Below the pieces are notes generated by a model. That model was not told the DNA's origin. It saw nothing but the letters and a program-made list of their open reading frames with translations, and did not search any database. From the NCBI GenBank assembly GCA_950097015.1, contig CATNEN010000041.1:1653501-1717500 (forward strand): 64,000 bases of DNA, in the 5' to 3' direction. Every line of letters starts with the position of its first letter. Position 1 is the first letter of the stretch. The position numbers were made by a program, and so were the translations under genes. Positions 21,401 to 30,739 of this stretch are shown piece by piece. Source of the stretch: Macrostomum hystrix. Taxonomy: Eukaryota; Platyhelminthes; Macrostomidae.

Positions 21401-24181
21401 CCGAGCGTCTGCGGTTACGTCTGGCGCGTCTGTTGGAGCGTCTGCGGTTGCGTCTAGCACGACGACGGTTGCTTCTTCTCTTTCTCACATCGCGGCTCTT
21501 GCGGTTGCGTCTGGCCGAGCGCCTGCGGTTACGTCTAGCACGACGTGGGTTGCTTCTTCTCTTTCTGACATCGCGGCTCTTGCGATTACGTCTGGCCGAG
21601 CGCCTGCGGTTACGTCTGGCGCGTCTGTTGGAGCGTCTGCGGTTGCGTCTAGCACGACGACGGTTGCTTCTTCTCTTTCTGACATCGCGGCTCTTGCGGT
21701 TGCGTCTGGCCGAGCGCCTGCGGTTACGTCTAGCGCGTCTGTTGGAGCGTCTGCGGTTGCGTCTAGCACGACGACGGTTGCTTCTTCTCTTTCTGACATC
21801 GCGGCTCTTGCGGTTTCGTCTGGCCGAGCGCCTGCGGTTACGTCTGGCGCGTCTGTTGGAGCGTCTGCTGTTGCGTCTAGCACGACGACGGTTGCTTCTT
21901 CTCTTTCTGACATCGCGTCTCTTGCGGTTGCGTCTGGCCGAGCGCCTGCGGTTACGTCTAGCACGACGACGGTTGCTTCTTCTCTTTCTGACATCGCGGC
22001 TCTTGCGGTGGCGTCTAGCCGAGCGTCTGCGGTTACGTCTGGCGCGTCTGTTGGAGCGTCTGCGGTTGCGTCTAGCACGACGACGGTTGCTTCTTCTCTT
22101 TCTGACATCGCGTCTCTTGCGGTTGCGTCTGGCCGAGCGCCTGCGGTTACGTCTAGCACGACGAGGGTTGCTTCTTCTCTTTCTGACATCGCGGCTCTTG
22201 CGATTGCGTCTAGCCGAGCGTCTGCGGTTACGTCTGGCGCGTCTGTTGGAGCGTCTGCGGTTGCGTCTAGCACGACGACGGTTGCTTCTTCTCTTTCTGA
22301 CATCGCGGCTCTTGCGGTTGCGTCTGGCCGAGCGCCTGCGGTTACGTCTAGCACGACGAGGGTTGCTTCTTCTCTTTCTGACATCGCGGCTCTTGCGATT
22401 GCGTCTAGCCGAGCGTCTGCGGTTACGTCTGGCGCGTCTGTTGGAGCGTCTGCGGTTGCGTCTAGCACGACGACGGTTGCTTCTTCTCTTTCTCACATCG
22501 CGGCTCTTGCGGTTGCGTCTGGCCGAGCGTCTGCGGTTACGTCTGGCGCGTCTGTTGGAGCGTCTGCGGTTGCGTCTAGCACGACGACGGTTGCTTCTTC
22601 TCTTTCTCACATCGCGGCTCTTGCGGTTGCGTCTGGCCGAGCGCCTGCGGTTACGTCTAGCACGACGACCGTTGCTTCTTCTCTTTCTGACATCGCGGCT
22701 CTTGCGGTTGCGTCTGGCCGAGCGTCTGCGGTTACGTCTGGCGCGTCTGTTGGAGCGTCTGCGGTTACGTCTAGCACGACGACGGTTGCTTCTTCTCTTT
22801 CTGACATCGCGGCTCTTGCGGTTGCGTCTGGCCGAGCGCCTGCGGTTACGTCTAGCACGACGAGGGTTGCTTCTTCTCTTTCTCACATCGCGGCTCTTGC
22901 GGTTGCGTCTAGCCGAGCGTCTGCGGTTACGTCTGGCGCGTCTGTTGGAGCGTCTGCGGTTGCGTCTAGCACGACGACGGTTGCTTCTTCTCTTTCTCAC
23001 ATCGCGGCTCTTGCGGTTGCGTCTGGCCGAGCGCCTGCGGTAACGTCTAGCACGACGAGGGTTGCTTCTTCTCTTTCTCACATCGCGGCTCTTGCGATTG
23101 CGTCTGGCCGAGCGTCTGCGGTTACGTCTGGCGCGTCTGTTGGAGCGTCTGCGGTTGCGTCTAGCACGACGACGGTTGCTTCTTCTCTTTCTGACATCGC
23201 GGCTCTTGCGGTTGCGTCTGGCCGAGCGTCTGCGGTTGCGTCTAGCACGACGACGGTTGCTTCTTCTCTTTCTCACATCGCGGCTCTTGCGGTTGCGTCT
23301 GGCCGAGCGTCTGCGGTTACGTCTGACGCGTCTGTTGGAGCGTCTGCGGATGCGTCTAGCACGACGACGGTTGCTTCTTCTCTTTCTCACATCGCGGCTC
23401 TTGCGGTTGCGTCTGGCCGAGCGCCTGCGGTTACGTCTAGCACGACGAGGGTTGCTTCTTCTCTTTCTGACATCGCGGCTCTTGCGATTGCGTCTAGGCC
23501 GAGCGTCTGCGGTTACGTCTGGCGCGTCTGTTGGAGCGTCTGCGGTTGCGTCTAGCACGACGACGGTTGCTTCTTCTCTTTCTGACATCGCGGCTCTTGC
23601 GGTTGCGTCTGGCCGAGCGCCTGCGGTTACGTCTAGCACGACGAGGGTTGCTTCTTCTCTTTCTGACATCGCGGCTCTTGCGATTGCGTCTAGCCGAGCG
23701 TCTGCGGTTACGTCTGGCGCGTCTGTTGGAGCGTCTGCGGTTGCGTCTAGCACGACGACGGTTGCTTCTTCTCTTTCTCACATCGCGGCTTCTCTGGGCA
23801 CGTCGGTCGGATCGTCTGCCCTGACGCCTGTTTTGCCGCCGTGAGTCGCGACGACTTCGCCTGTCGTCACGTCGTCCTCGGTTTTCCCTTCTTGCGGGTC
23901 TCCCAATAAAAGAAGGTTTTATAGTCTTCTTTGCTGCCGATGCGGGTGCGGCAGTCTTGGCAGCAGCTGGTGCGGCTGGCTTCTTCAGCTTGTTTGCTGC
24001 ATTCGGAGGTGGTGCTGATAGCTGAAATTCAAATTTGGTTGTTGATAATTGTGTCTGTCTCTTTTTTGGGACGAGCACACAGAATGGCCTATCTTGTCAT
24101 GGAGCAGTTGATTATTCGTTGATGACTTACCACAAGGGTGCAGAGCACCGCTGCGCATGCAGCCAACAGAAGAAGTCTCAT
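18470..24181 (-). CDS. Secreted Arg-rich tandem-repeat protein, copy A (frame interrupted)
   Basis: Exon 1 (24181-24131) encodes MRLLLLAACAAVLCTLV, a typical signal peptide core, and ends at a GTAAGT donor. Exon 2 starts at 24021 after TTTCAG with LSAPPPNAANKLKKPAAP, then a Lys/Ala/Pro stretch, GRPARRENRGRRDDRRSRRD, and then a 38-residue repeat about 58% Arg (subunits RRARRN, RRRSARRN, RKSRDVRKRRSN). The joined frame stops at 23494 after about 192 residues because of one extra G near 23497. Three further single-base changes (extra base near 20869 and 19817, one base missing near 19411) shift the frame, but the Arg-rich frame resumes after each. The array ends with a divergent tail, RSNRFARFG, and TAA at 18470. 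These may be real decay or assembly errors in a 5.3-kb repeat. Known family: none recognised. Secretion is inferred from the signal peptide. Confidence 0.6.
18484..23795. repeat. 114/78-bp tandem array of copy A
   Basis: About 50 units. The full unit is 114 bp; a common short form lacks 36 bp, giving 78 bp. Both are multiples of three. On plus the unit contains GACGGTTGCTTCTTCTCTTT, CATCGCGGCTCTTGCGGTTG and GTCTGTTGGAGCGTCTGCGG. Stop-free frames appear on both strands and in several phases; only the minus Arg-rich frame connects to the signal-peptide exon. Confidence 0.97.
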
Positions 24182-24320
24182 GTTTGAGCTTCTCAGAGTT
24201 AACTTCAATGACTTGCATGATGGCTGGAATTCGAGTTGAATTTATGCCAAAGTTTTGCATGTTTCTTCGCAGGTGGTCGCTGTCGCACCTGTCGATTGTC
24301 AACTATTAAGCGCTGCGCTG
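24182..24320 (-). other. Conserved 5' flank of Arg-repeat copy A
   Basis: About 140 bp upstream of the ATG is nearly identical to the sequence upstream of copy B (37614-37755), for example TTGACAATCGACAGGTGCGA. Similarity ends near GCCAGCGCAGCGC. It probably holds the 5' UTR and core promoter of the family, but no clear TATA box was seen. Confidence 0.6.
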
Positions 24321-24721
24321 GCATATTTGGCAAAGATTGCGACCGATCAAGTTGTTTGCTGCATTTGATCCGAAATTGTAAGAATTTTTTTATTTTTGAG
24401 CCTTCTGATTGTATTTGCTAATGTCAGTTCAGGGCCTTTTGTGAAATAATGCTGGGCTGTATCTATGCTGTTTTCAATAGTTGCTTTTTACTCAATCTTA
24501 AAGTGTTCTTCGCGAGTGTATCTGCTGGTTAAACACCCGTTAAGTCCGACAGAAGTTGCTGTTCAAATGGCAAATAGAACAGCACCCCGGAGCGCTCGCC
24601 AGCTCTACAGGGGAGCTGCTACTGGAAATGTTTGACTCCTCGCCTGCCTTTTTCGTCGAAGGGATGAACAGTCCGGTATTCAAAATTTATCACTTTGTTG
24701 TCCTTACGAATACGATGAATA
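24321..24721. other. Unassigned sequence
   Basis: Unique sequence with no ORF of note. Confidence 0.4.
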
Positions 24722-24885
24722 CGTGATACGAGTACAAGAGATCTGATACGAGTACCAGAGATCTGATACGAGTACCAGAGATCTGATACGAGTACCAGAG
24801 ATCTGATACGAGTACCTGAGCTCTGATACGAATACCTGAGCTCTGATTCGAGTACTTGATACAAACGAGCTCTGACACGAACACC
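24722..24885. repeat. 20-bp minisatellite
   Basis: About eight copies of GATACGAGTACCAGAGATCT, degenerating to the right into GAGCTCTGATACGAATACCT forms. Confidence 0.92.
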
Positions 24886-25043
24886 AGAGCTCAGCCCGCA
24901 TGTTAAAATGTCAAGGTTTATCCCGGCCTGTTAGTACAAGTGCAGCAGCTTGTAAAGTAATATAGAAATAATCAACGGCCAGTGCCACCAGGACCAAGCA
25001 CAACAATCTGACAAGTGCTCTAGATCAAAAGGAAGACAGGTCG

Positions 25044-27046
25044 GTGACTTTTATTCGAGAGCAGCTGCAGTTGAGCTGTGAGCCAAAGACCTCGAGGAGA
25101 TACTCTCAACAGCTGATGGTCTTGTGCTACATGATTTATTCAGTAGGTGCGGCAGCTTACGGGCTTCTACGTGAGCAAGAGATTCTCTGCCTGCCATCAG
25201 AGCGAACTCTGCGATCAGTCACGCGGAGAATTGGAAAGGATGGATTGGATTTTCAGAGTTACCTTCGGCTGCGAGCGTCCAAGCTGACACTGATAGAGCG
25301 AGTTGTGGTGCTGATCATTGATGAGATCTATGTAATTGATAATGTCAATTGCAGGCAAGTACAATGACATGGTGTCCATGTTTCCTGTGGCAAAGCTGAC
25401 AGCACAGAAGCTCAGTCACTGGTTCCAGGATGTCATGGATTTGCTGCGCAGCCTGCAGTTCTCCGTCATTCCAATATCCGTTGATAATGCACAAGTTAAC
25501 AGAAAGTTCGTCGCCGATTTTCTGTGCGATGGAGACTTGAAGGAGTCAATTACTGACAAGGTCACAGGGCATACTATCTTCATTGTGATCGATCCCGTGC
25601 ACAACCTCAAGAACATATACAACAACTTCTAGACACGGAAATCATTTCGCTGCCCAGCATTCCCACCAGTTTTGACAGAAGCCTGCGACGCTCACTTTTG
25701 TCACATCGGTGAGCTGTTCAATGCTGAAGCCAACAAGCCGGTGAGACTTGCTCACAAGCTCAGCCCTGCTGTGCTGAACCCTAAGAACATCGAGAAGTCG
25801 TCAGTGAAGCTGGCAGTGGCAGTATTTTGTGGTTCAACTCAAGATGCACTCAAATACTACACTGTACATGAGAATAAGAACTGGAGTGGCACCGCAAGAT
25901 TTGTCAGTGTGATTCTGAAGGTTCTGGAAAGTTCTCAACGTCAAGACAGCATCAAAGGGACTTCGAAAGCGTGACATTGCACAGGATCCAGTGCGCTCGT
26001 CGCTTGACTGGAAGCTGCAATTTCTTGATGAGTTCAGTTGCTTTCTAAAGGTGAGTCTTGAATTAACTATTATCTTTAACATTATTACCAGTTGCATATA
26101 TAAGTAAAATTATTCATGCGCAAACAATTATTTGCAGTTGTGGCAGTTCTCTGGAGAATATGGTTGTCGAAAGAGACCTTTTTGGCATGACGGATAACCT
26201 GCTGATCCATCGCTGCCTGTGCGAGACATCTGCTGGATCACGAAGGATTCTCCTAAGTACTTCTTGGCTCACTCCAGTCCGACAGCATTGAACGCCGATT
26301 CGGCTGGCTCCGTCAGATGTCCGGAGCCAACTACTTCATTTCTGCAAGGCAGCTAACTGAAAACAGTCGCAAAATTGCTGCGATCAGTCTGCTGAAGTTT
26401 TCTCAGCTGTCACTGGCCGATATTGACAATGCCATTGAGTCAATCTGCGCCAAGGATCAGCGCGTGAAGGAACTGGCGCGAGAGTTTGCAAGCAAGATGG
26501 AGATGAATATCCAGCCATTGAGCTCTGACTGCACCGTCATCTACTATATAAGTGGAGCAGTCGCAAAGAAATTCGTGCAAAGGATGCGCGGGTGCGCATC
26601 TTGCCGCGAACTTTTGCTTGGCTCTGACGATCTGCCGCCTCTTGAGACTGATGGCAGGATTCAGGCCACGGCCATCGTCTTATTGGAGGAGATCAACCGG
26701 GGTGGCCTGTCCAAGCCGTCTGATATCGCTTTTGGGCTGGCCAGACACTGCTGGCAGGTGTTCGAGGAGATCCGGCAGAGCAATGAACTGCGCAGACGGC
26801 TGCTGCATGCGCCCAGACCAGATGCAGCTGTTCTGTCACATTGTCGATGAGATGATGGATGACAGCAACTATCTGGAACATTTCATGGGTCAGACGATGT
26901 GCACGGATGGCCATGATGTGAAAGAAGGAATCGTCTGTGCATTTTTCAACTGCATGATGAAAAATCTAGTCAAGGACGTTTCGGTTGGTGGAGCTCGAAG
27001 TAAGCGAAAGTCGGCCAAACTTTCCAGTGCAAGTACAGACAAGTAA
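25044..27046 (+). mobile_element. P-element/THAP9-like transposase, degenerate
   Basis: Plus-strand pieces match the P-element transposase family (DNA cut-and-paste; THAP9 in vertebrates). From the 5' end: YSVGAAAYGLLREQEILCLP with LPSERTLRSVTRRIGKDGLD; VVVLIIDEIYV; KYNDMVSMFPVAKLTAQKLS; VIDPVHNLKNIYNNF, the family's D-x-x-H-x-x-K-N motif; then the C-terminal region with DSIERRFGWLRQMSGANYFI. Breaks: an in-frame TAG at 25630, a frameshift near 25915, another in the 26150-26300 stretch and one near 26830, after which the tail continues as YLEHFMGQTMCTDGHDV. A GT-AG interval at about 26051-26138 (GTGAGT ... TTTGCAG) looks like an intron. No THAP zinc finger was found upstream and no terminal repeats were identified. 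It is inactive as read. Confidence 0.8.
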
Positions 27047-27571
27047 CTTTCATTTGATGACAATATGACCTCTGTGAACACTCTTCTGCAAGTTCTACGT
27101 TACCATTGTCCACGTGTTTTGTTTCTTACCGATTGGTTGAAGCACACCTGCATATGCGTTAATCCATTTGAATTTGCGTTGTTGCTTCAAGGTAAACATA
27201 AATTAATAATCTGAAGAAAGGAACTAGCCAGCAAACATTACATCTCTGCATTTCCGATATTTTAATTTCCGATCTTGCATTTCCCAGTTTGACAGATTCC
27301 GTAGAAAGCAGGGGAAAAACTGGCCTCATGAGGTAATGGGTATTTCTTCGCTTCCAGTCCAGATGCTATTATATAGAAGTCCTTGGTTAAAGTAAACGGT
27401 AAAGGCGTCTAAAACAGAGCACTGACTGCGCAGACAAAGGATTTGTCCATGGCCAATTTATGTGAGAGCCATGCGAGAGAAGATACAGGCATAAATGCAA
27501 AAGAATAGTATTTACTTCACCAGTTTCAAATCGCTAAGCTTCACAACCCAAGATTACTATATAAATCTGCC
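27047..27571. other. Spacer between P-like and piggyBac elements
   Basis: Unique AT-rich sequence. No gene seen. It may include the element ends, which I could not delimit. Confidence 0.4.
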
Positions 27572-28356
27572 ATGCATGCGAGAAAACCCCAAAGGGGGGC
27601 AGCTAAGCAAGCCCTGAGAAACTTGGGCCTCGACAGTGAATCCAGTGACGAAGGGTCTTTCTTCACTGCTGAGAGATTTGGAGAGGACAATAACCAAGCC
27701 GACAATAATGGGCTTCTAGAAGATGAGCCGACACTTCCGCATGACGATTGGAGGTCGGTAACAGCAGAGACTGATGCTCGTTCTAATAATCTTCCCGAAT
27801 TTTTGGGTGTGAATGGAGTTAACCCTGGATTTTCTACTCCTGATGATGTTGAAGACAGCTGGATGATGATTTTCGAGAAGTTTTTTCCGGATAATTTGCT
27901 GCTTCAGATGTGCGAGTGGACAAATAAGAGAGCACAGCTAGAGATCGCTAAGTTTCAAGATAAACATGGAGATGAGGAGCTGCCGTATGGCTTGAGATCT
28001 TGGAAGCCGTGTACTGTTTGCGAAATGAAGAAAGTAATTGCCGTTAACTTGTATACCGGAGTTGTTCAGAAGCCAGAGCTGACGTCCTACTAGTCCGTGG
28101 ATCCGTTCTACTTCCATCCGTACTTCCAGAGCATGGAGATGCTCCCTCGCTCTCGCTTCCAACAGATCATGGCGTGGCTGCGTTGCTATGACTGCCTGGA
28201 TTTCAACGACGATGATCCCTTGTATAAGATCCCTTGTATCCCTTGTATAAGATAAGAGTGTGCGGAAAATCTGCAAGAACAACAACTATACTAGCCAGGC
28301 CAAAACATTGCTGTTGATGAAGCGCTGCTCCTGTATAAGTGGCGGCTGATTTTCAA

Positions 28357-28365
28357 GCAGTACAT
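28357..28365. repeat. Target-site duplication, left copy
   Basis: GCAGTACAT immediately before the SINE. The same nine bases recur at 28770-28778 after it. The sequence is part of the piggyBac KQY codons, so the duplication is attributable to the SINE insertion. Confidence 0.85.
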
Positions 28366-28769
28366 ATAATAATATATAATAATTGACACTAGACCCAAGG
28401 GCCAGTGCAGGTGTTGTGTGTCAAGCACACTAGCAGGTGGGGACTGCACACCTATTGTACTCCCCGGCTCTCTCGGACACCGGTTGACAGTCGCGTGTCA
28501 GCAATGGAATTTATTTTTCCAAACATATCGGCAGCATCCAAACCCCACAGAATTGCCGCACAGAACTGCTTTATTCCACGCCAGCCGGAATTATTATTAC
28601 CCGACGAAATTTCGGTACTCATTTGCAGCTGAGTAGACTGTGTGCACATCAGGGCAAAGCAGCTTGCCAAAGGCTGCACGAATAGTTCTAGACTAGGTCG
28701 GGAGTCGAACCCAGGACCATCTGATCCAGAGTCCGACACCTTACTGACTGAGCTATCCGCCCCTTACAT
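28366..28769 (-). mobile_element. tRNA-derived SINE, family A (404 bp)
   Basis: Inserted antisense in the piggyBac gene. On minus it begins with a tRNA-Gln-like head: GGGGCGGATAGCTCAGTCAG (A box), anticodon loop CTCTGGA with CTG in anticodon position, and TGGGTTCGACTCCCGA (B box GGTTCGACTCC). The acceptor stem cannot close, so it is not a working tRNA. A central region has TTTGGCAAGCTGCTTTGCCC and CTCAGCTGCAAATGAGTACC, resembling conserved core segments I recall from several invertebrate SINEs. It ends in an AT-rich tail (TTATTATATATTATTAT). Nine-bp target-site duplications flank it exactly. Confidence 0.88.
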
Positions 28770-28778
28770 GCAGTACAT
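28770..28778. repeat. Target-site duplication, right copy
   Basis: GCAGTACAT directly after the SINE head; it matches 28357-28365. Confidence 0.85.
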
Positions 28779-29745
28779 GCTCAACAAAATAGCCAAGTAT
28801 GGTATCAAGCTGTACTGTCTTGCAGAGTCCTCTACAGGATACATGTGGAACTGTCTGATACATTCAACCGCCATCGCAAATGAACAGTTTGCCAGCGATG
28901 TGCCACAGCTGTCACTCAGCGAGAGAATCGTCGTGGAGCTTTGCCACGACATTCTTGACCTCGGATATCAAGTTTTCTGTGACAGCTGGTTCTCATCTGT
29001 TATACTGGCCACGTTCCTCCTGAACCGAGGAAATACCTTAGGCTCGTAACTGGGACAGTTCGCAAAGATCGAGGCATTCCACCAATTTTGCGAGACATGC
29101 GGTACTGCAACCACCGAGCCATTCATTTGCCCGGCTTGGCGACGTCCTCGCTGTGAAACTGGTCGACAGACGAAGCTCAGGAACGAAGACCGTCTATCTA
29201 GTGAATTCAGCGTCAACGGCTGCTTGCTCTTTAGTCAGCCGAATACTGCGCGGTGGCGTAGAGCAGCAGCTTCTAAAGCCAAACTCGGTTTTGCAGTACA
29301 ATCAGCACATGGGCGGCGTCGACCGGCTGGATGCCGCAGCCCAGCGCCCTATAGCGCATGCTGCCGGACGCAGAAATGGTTCGTAAAGCTGGCTGTGTTT
29401 CTGGTGCAGCAACTGATTCGCAACTCCTGGATTGTGTACCGACACCTCGGTGAATCTCTGAGCTTTCTCAATTACACTGAAAGGTGTGTAAAACATTTGC
29501 TTGAGAGCAGTGGAAATTGTCGATCAAGAGTAAAGCGTCAGGCTCTGCCTCATCAGCAAAGCGAGATCCACCACCCTATAGAAAAGTTGCCCGCGACCGC
29601 AGCACAAGAGCGGCCCACTAAACGCGGTCGAGTCTGCTATCAGCGCGGATCGAAAAAGCGGACCGTCTACTTCTGCCAAGGCTGCGTTGGTCAACCTGGC
29701 CTGTGCATGCGACCATGTTTTTTCGCCTGGCATGTAGCCAATTAA

Positions 29746-30449
29746 TTCGGTCTGTTTGTACGAAACTGCTCGTAGACTCGTAGTTTGCCAGAAGTAAGAA
29801 GAGGCTAGGATACTTAAAAATTACAATGACGATTCCATTCAGAAACTGTACTTGCGGATACATTTCCGTTTACTTTGTTATGTTGATTTTGAATGTTAAG
29901 TTTTGTTCCCAAGTTATTTAATTTTTCATGGCATGCATAGCTTTCCATTCAGTAAACAAAGAAAAGTGCTCGTCTTGACCAAATTTTTGCGGAGTAAAAT
30001 ATATTCTATGGCCGATCTTCTAAATGAGCCATGGCATGCACTGCATGCCACTGATAATCACAAGGTTAAACCTTGGAGATGGAAGATCACGGTAAATAAA
30101 CCCTGTTGCCAAGCAACTTGGTATGCTATTGGCGTTTATAAAGGAAGCAGGATATAATTTTTCCTAAAATACGCAAATCTTGGCGAGAATTATCGTTTTA
30201 TTTGTTTCCTTGCGCCACTTTGGAGCTGCTTATGGTAAGGGACGCAAGTCTTCGATTCGGCTTCAGCCTTAAACATATTGTCGCGGTAGTTCAGTAAAAA
30301 AGGTATATTATATTATAAAGTATATTATGAAAGTATATTATGGGATTTTGCACTGACACGTTATTTTGTGACAGAGGACCCGCAGCCAGTGAGACGCAAC
30401 ACTGCCTATTCCGCTGACTCCAGAGCACGCCAGAACACATATTCCGTAT
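29746..30449. other. Unassigned sequence
   Basis: AT-rich, with no supported gene. A short repeated TATATTATGA-type stretch occurs near 30310-30340. Confidence 0.4.
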
Positions 30450-30642
30450 CCAGGCCCACACATCTACACAGTTGTGTACATCTGCTCCGACTTTCTCATC
30501 GTCAGGCAGTGTACGCTCTCACTTTGCCTTAGAGGTTGGCCCCCCAAGGGCGCGAATTGCACGACATGCTTTCTCTCCGTGGCTGCTTCGAGCTCGAGCT
30601 CAGGGACCTTGGTGCGAGAGGCAGACGCGTTACCACAATGCC
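30450..30642 (-). mobile_element. tRNA-derived SINE, family B, copy 2
   Basis: Antisense copy of the element at 14818-15064. On minus: head TGTGGTAACGCGTCTGCCTC, CTCGCACCAAGGTCCCTGAG, CTCGAGCTC, then CGCCCTTGG, GGCCAACCTCTAAGGC, GACGATGAGAAAGTCGGAGC and AGATGTACACAACTGTGT. It lies about 100 bp before the PAN/glycine-rich copy 2. Confidence 0.75.
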
Positions 30643-30739
30643 TCTTGTTGCTATGTGACATTTAAAGTTCATATTTATGCATAAAACCTGCTTATACCTG
30701 TCGCTCCATCGCAGTAACATATCCAGTCGTGCTAAGCAA

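Larger units (their letters stand above)
27572..29745 (+). mobile_element. piggyBac-like transposase, broken by stops and a SINE
   Basis: DDD transposase of the piggyBac family. The N-terminal acidic part starts near 27572 (LGLDSESSDEGSFF). The core follows: DPFYFHPYFQSMEMLPRSRF, MAWLRCYDCLDFNDDDPLYK, and PGQNIAVDEALLLYKWRLIF with the first catalytic Asp in VDE. A SINE then interrupts at 28366-28769, and the frame continues with KYGIKLYCLAESSTGYMWN. The second Asp is in VFCDSWFSS near 28980, VTGTVRKDRGIP follows, and the third Asp region is QHMGGVDRLD near 29310. The C-terminus ends in a cysteine-rich zinc-finger-like tail, FCQGCVGQPGLCMRPCFFAW, typical of the family. Inactivating changes are an in-frame TAG at 28091, disorder near 28230-28310, the SINE and frameshifts near 29048 and 29340. 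No TTAA-flanked ends were delimited. Confidence 0.88.

Noticed and set aside
18484-23795. CRISPR-like direct repeat array
   Set aside because: Units are contiguous without unique spacers, and the genome is eukaryotic.
18443-23844. Very long plus-strand ORFs (Ala/Ser/Val-rich and Leu/Arg-rich, up to 1123 codons) across the 114-bp array
   Set aside because: They are shadows of a stop-poor repeat with a period divisible by three. They have no start or signal context, and unit variation is not silent in these frames.
28690-28765. Functional tRNA-Gln gene
   Set aside because: A and B boxes and the anticodon loop are present, but the acceptor stem does not pair and the sequence is the head of a 404-bp SINE with target duplications.
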